Program-made: the position numbers and the translations under genes | The notes under the pieces: generated by a model | Database searches by the model: none | Told to the model about the DNA's origin: nothing | Seen by the model: only the letters and a program-made list of their open reading frames with translations | Part shown: in pieces, positions 18,393 to 27,380 of the stretch | How the letters are laid out: the number at the start of each line of letters is the position of its first letter | How positions within the stretch are numbered: position 1 is the stretch's first letter | DNA from: Gaetbulibacter sp. 4G1 | GTDB taxonomy: Bacteria; Bacteroidota; Bacteroidia; Flavobacteriales; Flavobacteriaceae | Length of the DNA: 64,000 nt | Reading direction: 5' to 3' | NCBI RefSeq assembly: GCF_002741945.1 | Contig: NZ_MDVN01000001.1 | Location: forward strand, 186,001-250,000

Positions 18393-21300
18393 TTAAAATT
18401 TTAAGTTAAGACCAAATAAAAATGTTTTTGGATTAGGATAAAACCCTTGATCTATTCCTCCTCCAATTGGACTACCTGATGAGGCTGTTGGATCGTAACC
18501 TCTGTATTCGGTTAATGTGAAAAGATTACTCGCCGATACATATAAGCGTAGCTTGTTTATTTTTGAGTCTTCTGATTTAGGATTAATAGTATAACCAAAT
18601 TGTATGTTTTGTAATCGAACAAAAGACCCGTCTTCTACAAAATAATCTGAAAATAATCCGTTAGAATTTGCTCCAGATGTAACTCTTGGGTCTGTGTTTG
18701 ATGTTCCTTCGCCTGTCCAACGGTTTAAGTAATTAACTGTTCTATTTGTTAAATTTTGATTACGCTCATAGTTACGAACAATTTCGTTTCCTAAAGAAGC
18801 AAATGCGTAAGCTGAAAAATCAAAATCTTTATAGTCAAAAGAGATATTAAGTCCCATGGTAGCGTCTGGAAGCGGATCTCCTATATATGTTTTATCATCA
18901 TCGTCTATTTCTCCGTCATTATTAAGATCAACAAACCTTAAGTCTCCTGCTTGCACATTATTATCTATGACAGCAGAATTATCAACCTCTGCTTGGTTTT
19001 GAAAAACACCATCGGTTTTAAATCCTCTGAAATAACCTATTGGATATCCTGCCTCCATTCTTGAAGGTGGATCTTGACCTACACCAAAACTTCCTCCTGA
19101 TAAAAACCCGCCATCTGAACTTACAGAAATTACTTCGTTATCAATAGTTGTAACATTATACTTTACGCTGAATTTAAAATTGTCACTTAAATTACCTGAA
19201 TATCCAATTGCAAATTCTAAACCTTTGTTTTCTACAACTCCTGCATTAATAGTAGGTGCACCAGAACCTGCTGCTCCTCCTCCAATGATTCCTGAAACTT
19301 GAGGGGTTACTAATAAGTCTTCTGTAGTCTTTTTAAAATAATCTGCCGTTATATCTAACTTATTATCTAAAAACTTCATATCAACACCTATATCCCAAGT
19401 TTTTTGTTTTTCCCATCGTATTTCTGGGTTGGCTATAACTCCTGGTGCTAATCCGTTTACCAGTTGATCGTTAAACACGTAAGTACCTTCTCCGTTTAAT
19501 AACGATACAAATCTAAAATCTCCAATTCTATCGTTACCTAAAATACCATAAGACGCTCTAAACTTTAAGAAGTTTATCGTATTACTATCAGCAAGAAAAT
19601 CTTCATCTGAAGCAATCCATCCTATAGAACCAGATGGAAAAATACCAAATTTATTAGCAGGTCCAAACTTAGAAGATCCATCTCGACGTACTACGGCTGA
19701 TAATAAATATTTACCTTTATAATCGTACTGCAATCTTGCAAAGTATGATAATAATCTGGAATCGAATGTATCATTTCTTCCTCTAAGCTGAAACCTATCT
19801 TCTACACTACTTGCTTCTGCTATACTTGCATTAACAACTGAATTTCCTTTAATATCAAACCCTTTTTTTCCTGTAAACTCTCCTGTTGTTTTAAAAATAG
19901 AAGTACCTAATAACACATTAACTTTATGTACATCCTTAAATGTGTTTTCATAATTGATAAAAGCATCAAATGTATAGTCTCTAAAATAGTCAAGGTTTTC
20001 TATAACTTCACTTCTATCTATATTAAAGACCTTACCACTTCCATAATCAACAACTGGCTTAAATATTTTCGACCTCACTTCAGAATAATTAAACTGAATA
20101 TTAGCCTGTGCTGTAAAATGCTCTAAAAAGTTGTATCCTAAGCCTGCATTTCCACTAAGCCTACTAACCTTAGTTCTATCATAAGCATTAGCGGTTTGAG
20201 CTATTGGGTTTATAACTTCGTTACCCAAGCCTTCAGCTATTGTAAACACACCCATTTCGTCTCTAACTGCTTTGGTTGGATCCATATTTAAAGCATTAAA
20301 GAGTACCGAACCTAGAGCTGATTCTATTAAGTTTTTCTTATTAGTACTTGTATAAGTCAATCCTGATGTAAGCTTAAAATTTTCTAAAAAATCTAAGTTA
20401 TAACTCGCACGCTTTGTAAAACGTGTAAAGTTGGATTTGCTTCCACCTACAATACCATCTTGCGTTAAAAAGGAGCTACTGAATGAGTAAGATGATTTTT
20501 CTGTACCACCTTTAAAAGTAATACTATTGTTAAAAATTGGAGCTGATTGAAACACCTCGTCTTGCCAGTTTGTACCTACGCCTAAAGCTGCTATATCTGT
20601 AAAAACAGGATCACTTCCGCCTGCGGCAAATGCTTCATTTACTAATAAAGCATATTCTGTTGCGTTTAGTGCTGGTAACTCTCTTGTGGTTTGTTGAAAA
20701 CCTCCATAAGCATTATACTCAACGGTTAAAGGCATATCTCTACGCCCAGTTTTAGTTGTAATTAAAACCACACCGTTAGCAGCTCTAACTCCATAAATAC
20801 CTGCCGTTGCATCTTTAAGTACATTTATACTTTCAATGTCACTTGGGTTAACAACACTTAAATCTTCAACAACATTACCATCTACCAATATTAAAGGTCT
20901 GCTGTCTCCATTTGTGGAAACCCCTCTAATACTAATAGTTGTTCCTCCTCCTGGAGACCCCGATTGCGATGTTATATTAACACCTGCAACTTGCCCTTGT
21001 AGAGCCTGCTCTACCCTTGTAGGTTTCAAAGCATCAATGGTCTCTGCACCAACAACTGATACTGCTCCAGTTATTTCTTTCTTGGTTTGTGTACCATAAC
21101 CAATAACAACTACTTCATTTAGTTGGGCTACATCTGGTAGTAATTGAATTGCTAGATTATCACTATTAGCAATTACTACTTCTTGAGTTATATAACCTAT
21201 ATAACTAAAAATAAGTATTGAACCTGTTTGAATATCATCAATAGTAAAATTACCATCAAAATCAGTTACGGTTCCTTTACTGGTATTTTTGACCAATACA

Positions 21301-21419
21301 TTAGCTCCCGGTATTGGGAAACCTGTATCGTCTTGAACATTTCCACTAACAGTTACATTTTGTGCACCTGAGTAAGTGATAAAAAGTAGTGTTAGAATTT
21401 TAAAGAGATTTTGTCTCAT
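18393..21419 (-). CDS. susC: SusC-family TonB-dependent outer-membrane transporter
   Basis: About 1008 residues from the ATG at 21419, which gives a clean Sec signal peptide ending near YSGAQ. An upstream in-frame ATG at 21497 would add 26 residues lacking signal-peptide character and was rejected. Order of parts: carboxypeptidase-regulatory-like domain (VSGNVQDDTGFPIPGANVLV), TonB box region (VVIGYGTQTKKEITG), plug domain with LKDATAGIYGVRAANGVVLITTK, and a 22-strand barrel ending NPKTFLFGLNLKF. It imports oligosaccharides with the SusD encoded 8 bp downstream. Upstream is a regulatory region sharing two blocks with the promoter region of the glycosidase-barrel operon, suggesting common control by the sensor encoded next to it. 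Confidence 0.95.
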   Translation of the reverse strand: MRQNLFKILTLLFITYSGAQNVTVSGNVQDDTGFPIPGANVLVKNTSKGTVTDFDGNFTIDDIQTGSILIFSYIGYITQEVVIANSDNLAIQLLPDVAQLNEVVVIGYGTQTKKEITGAVSVVGAETIDALKPTRVEQALQGQVAGVNITSQSGSPGGGTTISIRGVSTNGDSRPLILVDGNVVEDLSVVNPSDIESINVLKDATAGIYGVRAANGVVLITTKTGRRDMPLTVEYNAYGGFQQTTRELPALNATEYALLVNEAFAAGGSDPVFTDIAALGVGTNWQDEVFQSAPIFNNSITFKGGTEKSSYSFSSSFLTQDGIVGGSKSNFTRFTKRASYNLDFLENFKLTSGLTYTSTNKKNLIESALGSVLFNALNMDPTKAVRDEMGVFTIAEGLGNEVINPIAQTANAYDRTKVSRLSGNAGLGYNFLEHFTAQANIQFNYSEVRSKIFKPVVDYGSGKVFNIDRSEVIENLDYFRDYTFDAFINYENTFKDVHKVNVLLGTSIFKTTGEFTGKKGFDIKGNSVVNASIAEASSVEDRFQLRGRNDTFDSRLLSYFARLQYDYKGKYLLSAVVRRDGSSKFGPANKFGIFPSGSIGWIASDEDFLADSNTINFLKFRASYGILGNDRIGDFRFVSLLNGEGTYVFNDQLVNGLAPGVIANPEIRWEKQKTWDIGVDMKFLDNKLDITADYFKKTTEDLLVTPQVSGIIGGGAAGSGAPTINAGVVENKGLEFAIGYSGNLSDNFKFSVKYNVTTIDNEVISVSSDGGFLSGGSFGVGQDPPSRMEAGYPIGYFRGFKTDGVFQNQAEVDNSAVIDNNVQAGDLRFVDLNNDGEIDDDDKTYIGDPLPDATMGLNISFDYKDFDFSAYAFASLGNEIVRNYERNQNLTNRTVNYLNRWTGEGTSNTDPRVTSGANSNGLFSDYFVEDGSFVRLQNIQFGYTINPKSEDSKINKLRLYVSASNLFTLTEYRGYDPTASSGSPIGGGIDQGFYPNPKTFLFGLNLKF

Positions 21420-21486
21420 GTAGTTAGTTTTTTTAGTTTTCGTAAATCTAGTTTTGAAAATTGAAGAATCCATATTTTTTGCCCAA

Positions 21487-21626
21487 ACAAAAAACATACA
21501 TGTTAAACAAAATTTATTTTTTTTATGAAAACCTTACAAATTACAGTGATTTATTAGCAAATAAACAGTCTGCCTTATAAAGCAATAGAGTGGTATTTTT
21601 CTTAAATGTTGTGGTGAAGTATAGGT
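21487..21626 (-). promoter_or_regulatory. susC operon promoter/operator region
   Basis: Block 1 is TGTTGTGGTGAAGTATAGGT (21607-21626, just after the stop codon of the regulator gene). Block 2 is ACAAAAAACATACAT (21487-21501). The segment just upstream of block 2 on the transcribed strand also resembles the corresponding segment of the other promoter region (around 13756-13800). On the minus strand a weak match to the Bacteroidota promoter is TAAATTTTG (complement at 21508-21516) with TTG 20 bp upstream (complement at 21537-21539). The -7 element has one extra base compared with TAnnTTTG, so the promoter assignment is tentative; the shared blocks are directly visible. Confidence 0.55.
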
Positions 21627-21648
21627 AAAAGTACCATATGTATAGCGA

Positions 21649-24456
21649 TTATATTTCTAATATATAATCTGTTAAGCTAGATTCATGGGGCAAACCTATC
21701 TTTTTTCTTAATCGATAGCGTTTAACCTCTACACTTCTAGAAGATATATTAAGTAGTGGAGCTATTTCTTTTGATGACAAATTTAATCTTAGGTAAGCAC
21801 ACAATCTTAAATCATTGGATGTTAGAGACGAGTGTAATGTTTTTATCTTCTTAATAAAATCTTTATCAGCATTATTAAAAGCTTCTTCAAACACATTCCA
21901 GTCATCTTTATCATTAAGGTTTCTATCAATAATCCTTATAACTGATTTTATTTTATTGTCACTATCCGATATGTTTTTTAACTCTTTTTTTATGCTATTT
22001 AAAAACTCATTCTTTTTTATAAGATTCATAGTAGAAAGCCCTAATTCTCTATTTTTACTTTCAATATCTTGTCGAAGCTTATCATTATTGAATCGCATCA
22101 ATTGTTGTTTGTTTTCAAGCTCTTTTAACTCTAAATCTCTTTTACTCTTCTGCATTAATCGCTCCCTCTGCTTTCTGTAATAACGTTTATATATATTATG
22201 CGTTATTAATGAAAGTATTAAGAATAAAACAATATATAAAACTATAAATGTATTTGAAAGATACCATGGTCTTTCAATACTAAAACTATAAGTAGCAGTA
22301 TTTTTAGAAAGAGTATTTCCTATTTTAGCTCTAACATTAAAAACATAATCTCCATAAGGTAGATTTTTAAAAAGAACATTTGATTTAGAAGACCAATTAC
22401 TCCACTCAGGATAAATGCCTTCTAATTGATATTGGTACTCTGTATCTAAATATTTTTCAAACTCTACTACACTATAAGTGATTTCTACATTATTATCTTC
22501 ATTTTTAAAAACACCTTCAGAGCTTTTATCAACTATTTGAACACTATCCCTTACATTACTTTTAATTATTGAATTAATAGAAATATCATATACTTTTTCT
22601 CCTAATCTATTTAAATCAAGAAGAATATACCCTGTTGATGTACCTATTAAATAACTATTGTTTTGTATAGTTGATATATTTTCATACCCCGTTAAACCTC
22701 TGGGTAGCTCAGTAGAGAAAGGTATTTTATTTACCTTAGCCTTTCTACTTAATTTGCTTGGAGAAATATAACTAAGGTTATGTTTTGAAAAATTCCAAAT
22801 GGTATTATTATCATTATCAGAGATTAATTTTCCCGAAGTATAATTATTTAATGAATATAATTTACTTAATGTCGTATCTCTTAAAAATTGTTGGTTTTCA
22901 GAATTATATTTAAATACACCATTTTTGTATGCATAAAGTATATTGTTATTATATTTTACTATACTAGAATTCAATCCTTTATCAATAAGTGTATCTCTAA
23001 CAATTTTTTCGGCTTTTGAATAATCATCATTTACATTAATTTTGTAAACCCCTTTAGATTCATGACTAACAAAAATTTGATTCTTATTATAAATCTCAAA
23101 AAACTTACTTGAAATATTAAAACCTTCTATATTGTTTTTAAACTGCCACTTGTTATTTATTTTTTCAATAACATTAAGACCATCATAGTTACCTTGTAGT
23201 AATGTATTTCTATCCTCGTCAATTGGAATTATATTCCAAGTTCCTTGAATGTCAACTATTAAATCAGCTTTATCTCTATTTATCGAAAATGTTCCAGCAT
23301 CGTGTCCACAAAACAGTGTATCATCAACTTTAACTAAACACCATACTGGTCCTTGAGTACCTTCAATAAATTTAAATTCTTCGCTTGAATCAATAGGTCT
23401 ACAATATAACCCCTGATTTGATCCTAAATACAAATACCCATCATGAACCGTGGATGCATATACAGTACCTATTCTACCTTCTTTATCATTATAAATCCTA
23501 AAAGGCGATTTAATATTTATACAGTTTATACCATTATCTAAGGCTAGCCATATATTACTTTCAGCATCTTCAAAAATATAATGTATTGTATTATTACTTA
23601 GTCCATTAATAATGTCTATGTGATTACTAATTTCTCCCTCTGGAGTTAATTGCATTACTCCATTAGATCTAGTACCTAAAACAAAGCTCCCATCTCTTAA
23701 TTGGGTACTTCTGTAAACACCACTTTGAGGTATTTTGTTAGCTAGAATATCCCATTTCTTTATTGAATTGTCATTCAAAATATAGAACCCATTATTTTCT
23801 GTTTCTATTAAAAGATTTCCTTTATGATTAAAAATATTAACCATAAGACTATTCTTTATTAGTGGAGACTCAGAAATTAGTTTAGGCGCTCCATTTTCAA
23901 TCTTATATAATCCATCTTTAGTTTTTTGAAAGTATATACTTTCATTTACTTTAAATACTTTATAAATTGTAGTATCCGAATCAATAAAGGAATACGATTC
24001 ATTACTCTTATCGTAAATATAAATTCTCTTTAACGATTGGAATAAAATATAATCATCAAGAGCAACAATATTCCAGAACTCCTCTCCTTCTAAAAAATCT
24101 ATATTAAGTTTTTTTGAAAGCGAAGTATAATACAACTGTCCAAATTCATTTCTTTGCCAATAGCCAAATTCTTTACTACATCCAGTATAAATTAAATCAT
24201 TTATAACACTTACAGATCTGATTATTGTTTCGTTTGGCGAGGAATACAAGTGCCAATCAGCACCATTAAACTCAAGCAAGCCTTCGTTATTAGCTACATA
24301 AATATGGTTATTTTTTGACTGAGCTATGCACCAATTTTGATTAGCTGCTCCATACATTTTTGGAGTATAAATTTCAATAGGGGGTATTTCTTGAGCTTTA
24401 ACACATAAAGACATCAAAAAAAACAAGAGAAGACTAAACTTTATATACTGTTTCAA
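21649..24456 (-). CDS. Membrane one-component regulator: reg_prop propeller, Y_Y_Y, TM, LuxR-type HTH
   Basis: A 935-residue protein with an N-terminal signal peptide (about 1-21, ending VKAQ). A large periplasmic beta-propeller of two-component-regulator repeats follows (about 25-640; IYVANNEGLLEFNG, DAESNIWLALDNGINCI). Then come a Y_Y_Y domain (about 655-725; EYQYQLEGIYPEWSNWS), one transmembrane helix (about 735-754), a coiled coil (about 760-820) and a C-terminal helix-turn-helix (about 875-935; LSSKEIAPLLNISSRSVEVKRYRLRKKIG). It has the sensor layout of hybrid two-component systems but no histidine kinase or receiver. DNA binding would therefore occur directly from the membrane-anchored protein. 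It sits immediately upstream of the susC operon in the same orientation and is the obvious candidate to sense glucan oligosaccharides and activate both units. Confidence 0.88.
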   Translation of the reverse strand: MKQYIKFSLLLFFLMSLCVKAQEIPPIEIYTPKMYGAANQNWCIAQSKNNHIYVANNEGLLEFNGADWHLYSSPNETIIRSVSVINDLIYTGCSKEFGYWQRNEFGQLYYTSLSKKLNIDFLEGEEFWNIVALDDYILFQSLKRIYIYDKSNESYSFIDSDTTIYKVFKVNESIYFQKTKDGLYKIENGAPKLISESPLIKNSLMVNIFNHKGNLLIETENNGFYILNDNSIKKWDILANKIPQSGVYRSTQLRDGSFVLGTRSNGVMQLTPEGEISNHIDIINGLSNNTIHYIFEDAESNIWLALDNGINCINIKSPFRIYNDKEGRIGTVYASTVHDGYLYLGSNQGLYCRPIDSSEEFKFIEGTQGPVWCLVKVDDTLFCGHDAGTFSINRDKADLIVDIQGTWNIIPIDEDRNTLLQGNYDGLNVIEKINNKWQFKNNIEGFNISSKFFEIYNKNQIFVSHESKGVYKINVNDDYSKAEKIVRDTLIDKGLNSSIVKYNNNILYAYKNGVFKYNSENQQFLRDTTLSKLYSLNNYTSGKLISDNDNNTIWNFSKHNLSYISPSKLSRKAKVNKIPFSTELPRGLTGYENISTIQNNSYLIGTSTGYILLDLNRLGEKVYDISINSIIKSNVRDSVQIVDKSSEGVFKNEDNNVEITYSVVEFEKYLDTEYQYQLEGIYPEWSNWSSKSNVLFKNLPYGDYVFNVRAKIGNTLSKNTATYSFSIERPWYLSNTFIVLYIVLFLILSLITHNIYKRYYRKQRERLMQKSKRDLELKELENKQQLMRFNNDKLRQDIESKNRELGLSTMNLIKKNEFLNSIKKELKNISDSDNKIKSVIRIIDRNLNDKDDWNVFEEAFNNADKDFIKKIKTLHSSLTSNDLRLCAYLRLNLSSKEIAPLLNISSRSVEVKRYRLRKKIGLPHESSLTDYILEI

Positions 24457-24756
24457 CCTAAAACATGAATTGTTCAGTCACTAATATAGCACAAATCCTT
24501 TAATCTTTAGTGATTAAAATCATTTTGTATGGTTTTTGTATGGTTTTTTAATGATATAAAAAGAGGTTCAAAAAACTAATATTTAATCATATTGAGTCAA
24601 TTATTATTAAACTTACATTCAAAAACTCTTGCTTTTTGAATATTGATTTTTCTTTATAAAAAAACCTTCGCAATAAAAATTGCGAAGGTTTTTTCAGTGT
24701 TCTTCTTTATACTATTTAAGAATATATATCCTAAGTTATTCTCTATAATACTTTTT
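24457..24756. other. Intergenic region between trxB and the sensor/regulator gene
   Basis: This 300-bp stretch holds the trxB terminator near its right end (24658-24694). The rest, presumably including the promoter of the sensor/regulator gene, is AT-rich without a motif that can be called with confidence. No small gene was seen. Confidence 0.6.
24658..24694 (-). terminator. Intrinsic terminator after trxB
   Basis: A 14-bp perfect stem (24661-24674 with 24679-24692, core CCTTCGCAAT) and a 4-nt A loop. It is flanked by an A-run on the left and a T-run on the right, so it can work on both strands. It lies about 60 bp after the trxB stop codon and would terminate minus-strand transcription from trxB. 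Confidence 0.9.
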
Positions 24757-25740
24757 TTAATTATAAGTAGAAGTTGAGACTTCAAAGGTTGAGTCTTTAG
24801 CAGCTAGATAGCGTTCAGCATCAAGTGCTGCCATACAACCTGTTCCTGCAGCCGTTACTGCTTGTCGATAAACATGATCCGCAGCATCTCCAGACACAAA
24901 AACACCTTCAATATTAGTCTTTGACGTTCCTGGGATTTCATTAATTATATACCCCGTTTCATCCAAATTCAAATAGTCCTTAAAAATATCTGTATTAGGT
25001 TTATGTCCAATGGCTACAAAAAAGCCTGTAGCTGGGATATCATGCTTCTCATTCGTTTTATTATTAAAAACTCGTACACCTGTTACTACTTGTCCATCTC
25101 CTAAAACCTCATCAGTTTCGGTGTTGAATAATATCTCAATGTTTTCCGTGTTTTTTACTCTTGCTTCCATAATTTTTGAGGCTCTAAATTCATCTCGCCT
25201 TACCAACATGGTAACTTTTGTGCATAATTTAGATAAATAGTGAGCTTCTTCGCATGCAGAGTCTCCAGCACCTACAATAACAACTTCTTGATTTCTATAG
25301 AAAAACCCATCACAAACTGCACATGCACTTACTCCACCTCCAAGTTTTAAATATTTTTGCTCAGATTCTAATCCTAAATATTTTGCTGAAGCCCCTGTTG
25401 AAATAATAACAGTATCACAATGAATTTCTTTTTCTCCATTTACCCATACTTTATGTACATCTCCAGAAAAGTCTACTTTTGTTACCCAGCCATTTCGAAC
25501 ATCGGTTTCAAAGCGTTCAGCTTGTTTTTGTAATTGCATCATCATCTCTGGCCCAGTTACACCATCTGGATAGCCTGGAAAATTTTCAACTTCATTTGTA
25601 GTTGTTAGCTGTCCTCCTGGTTGAGTACCTTGATACAAAACAGGTGACATATTAGCTCGAGCTGCGTAAATTGCAGCGGTATATCCTGCTGGCCCTGAGC
25701 CAATAATTAAGCATTTTACTTTTTCTATTACTTCTGACAT
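24757..25740 (-). CDS. trxB: Thioredoxin-disulfide reductase
   Basis: A 327-residue cytoplasmic flavoprotein of the normal length for low-molecular-weight thioredoxin reductases. The FAD-binding motif GSGPAGYTAAIYAARA is at about 14-29. The redox-active pair is Cys140-Ala-Val-Cys143 followed by DGFF. The NADPH motif GAGDSACEEAHYL is at about 157-169, and the C-terminal FAD motif GVFVSGDAAD is present. It reduces thioredoxin with NADPH. This is a housekeeping gene between two carbohydrate clusters, transcribed with its own terminator. It has no evident functional link to either side. Confidence 0.97.
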   Translation of the reverse strand: MSEVIEKVKCLIIGSGPAGYTAAIYAARANMSPVLYQGTQPGGQLTTTNEVENFPGYPDGVTGPEMMMQLQKQAERFETDVRNGWVTKVDFSGDVHKVWVNGEKEIHCDTVIISTGASAKYLGLESEQKYLKLGGGVSACAVCDGFFYRNQEVVIVGAGDSACEEAHYLSKLCTKVTMLVRRDEFRASKIMEARVKNTENIEILFNTETDEVLGDGQVVTGVRVFNNKTNEKHDIPATGFFVAIGHKPNTDIFKDYLNLDETGYIINEIPGTSKTNIEGVFVSGDAADHVYRQAVTAAGTGCMAALDAERYLAAKDSTFEVSTSTYN

Positions 25741-25886
25741 ATTTTCAATATTTATACTAGCAAAAGTAGCTTTTTTGGCTTAATGCTTACACAGAAGTTA
25801 TCAACAGTTTTTATTAAAAGATAAGATTAATTTATAAAAAAGATTCTATTAATAAATCAGTAATATATTTTCTAAACTAAAAGACC

Positions 25887-26624
25887 CTATAGTTTTTTAA
25901 TTTTAATGTTTCGATACCATACTTTATCGCGATGATCCTGTAACCCAATGTGACCTGTATGATATTTTCCAAACCCTTTCCAATCTTTGAATTTAGATTT
26001 AGCAACCATCTTATCCCATTCTTCACCATGAACAGGAAATTCGACTATTACTTTTCCATTTAACGATGCACTTCCTGTATTTGAGTTATGATCTATCTTG
26101 ATTACACATAGATTCCATTCGCCAGCTGGCTTACATACATCGTAAGCTGGTTGCACCATATCATATAAGGCTCCCGCTTGATGAAACTTTGGATTTGCTT
26201 TTGCATCTGGGTGTTTGTCATTATCTAAAACTTGAATTTCTGGTCCCGTTTGATAAGCTTCAGGATAGGCTTCATCTTCAAAAATTCCCCAAAAAATACC
26301 ACTATTTCCTCCTTCGGAAACCTTCCATTCTAGAGATAAAATAAAATTAGTAAACTTCTCTTTAGTAATAATGTTTTTCCCGTCTTGTTCTCCAGGTGTA
26401 AATGCCATAGCCCCATCTTTTATAGACCATTCAGAATACAAACTATCAGATAAATATCCTCTCCAATTATCTAAAGAAGAACCGTCAAAAAGAGTAATCC
26501 ATTCATCTGTTGTTTTTTCATCAAGAACTTTAACCTCATCCTTGTTTATAGGTGTATTGCTTTTTTCTTGTTTACAAGAAACTATTATTAACAATACAAG
26601 TAATATGTTAATTATTGATTTCAT
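25887..26624 (-). CDS. DUF1080 (3-keto-glycoside cleavage family) lipoprotein
   Basis: A 245-residue lipoprotein (lipidation near Cys17, IVSC) with one DUF1080/PF06439 jelly-roll domain (about 40-243). Recognisable parts are WITLFDGSSLDNWRGY, SEGGNSGIFWGIFED, GPEIQVLDNDKHPDA, HQAGALYDM and the closing WYRNIKIKKL. Members of this family cleave glycosides that have been oxidised at C3 of the sugar ring. It ends the left oxidative cassette, 40 bp after the subunit-3-like gene and in the same order (GMC, subunit 3, DUF1080) as the right cassette. It probably acts in the periplasm on the product of the neighbouring GMC dehydrogenase. The substrate is not known. Confidence 0.88.
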   Translation of the reverse strand: MKSIINILLVLLIIVSCKQEKSNTPINKDEVKVLDEKTTDEWITLFDGSSLDNWRGYLSDSLYSEWSIKDGAMAFTPGEQDGKNIITKEKFTNFILSLEWKVSEGGNSGIFWGIFEDEAYPEAYQTGPEIQVLDNDKHPDAKANPKFHQAGALYDMVQPAYDVCKPAGEWNLCVIKIDHNSNTGSASLNGKVIVEFPVHGEEWDKMVAKSKFKDWKGFGKYHTGHIGLQDHRDKVWYRNIKIKKL

Positions 26625-26664
26625 ATATATTATTTTTAAATATTTCTTTTCTGTAAAAAATTGT

Positions 26665-27369
26665 TTAACTAATCAAATTCCCATTATCGTCCCATTTTGC
26701 AACATCAGTTCTATTTGAGTTGTTAACACATTTAGCCAACCATTCTTCTTCATATTTAAATCCGTGCTTTCTTAAAATATGCTCAGGCACCCCATCCCAT
26801 ACGTTTGGTGTATTCCCTTTATACCCCAATTCTTCTATTCCTTTTTTTGAAGTATAATAACCCGTAAGCGTTAAATTACGCATTCGAGTAAAAAAGGCTT
26901 CGCCTGATTTCAATTCTGGTTTGGTTTGTTCAGGATATGCTATTTGATTACAAATATCAAATTGTTCATCATTTGTACAAACAATGAATTCCTTATTATA
27001 TTTTTTATTGCTGTAACTATCTAACCACATAATGCCTCCTCTTAAAGGAATTTGATGCACTTCTATATCTCTAGCTATAAAATCTACAAATTCTTTTACG
27101 TCAACATCTGAAGCAGAATTATATTTATCGCTTTTAGGAAGGATTATATCGCATAAAACGGCTATAGTTGAAAGTTCGTGCTCATTAAAAAAATTAGTTT
27201 CTAGTATTTCTTGATCTCTTAATTTCTCTTTTTCAGTTCGTCCATATGGAGGTAATTCAGGTATTTTAGGCAAATCAACTGATGGATCAGATGGAGCACA
27301 GCTATTTATTGCTATTCCAGTAGCAACCGAACCTAATAATATGGATTTTATACTATCACGCCTTTTCAT
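26665..27369 (-). CDS. Gluconate 2-dehydrogenase subunit 3-like protein
   Basis: A 234-residue protein beginning MKRRDSIKSILLGSVATG with a lipobox-like INSC (Cys24), so exported and probably lipid-anchored. The twin Arg at 3-4 is compatible with a Tat signal. The rest matches the gluconate 2-dehydrogenase subunit 3 (gamma) family: LSTIAVLCDIILPKSD, a DVKEFVDFIA segment, and PEHILRKHGFKYEEEW near the end. In known FAD-dependent sugar dehydrogenases this small subunit carries the Tat signal and helps export the signal-less GMC catalytic subunit, which is encoded 11 bp upstream here. The two presumably form one periplasmic complex. Confidence 0.85.
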   Translation of the reverse strand: MKRRDSIKSILLGSVATGIAINSCAPSDPSVDLPKIPELPPYGRTEKEKLRDQEILETNFFNEHELSTIAVLCDIILPKSDKYNSASDVDVKEFVDFIARDIEVHQIPLRGGIMWLDSYSNKKYNKEFIVCTNDEQFDICNQIAYPEQTKPELKSGEAFFTRMRNLTLTGYYTSKKGIEELGYKGNTPNVWDGVPEHILRKHGFKYEEEWLAKCVNNSNRTDVAKWDDNGNLIS

Positions 27370-27380
27370 CTCTCAATTAT

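Noticed and set aside
21420-21497. 26-residue N-terminal extension of the SusC protein from the ATG at 21497
   Set aside because: The extension has no signal-peptide character, while the ATG at 21419 gives a normal Sec signal. The extension would also cover the region containing shared promoter block 2.
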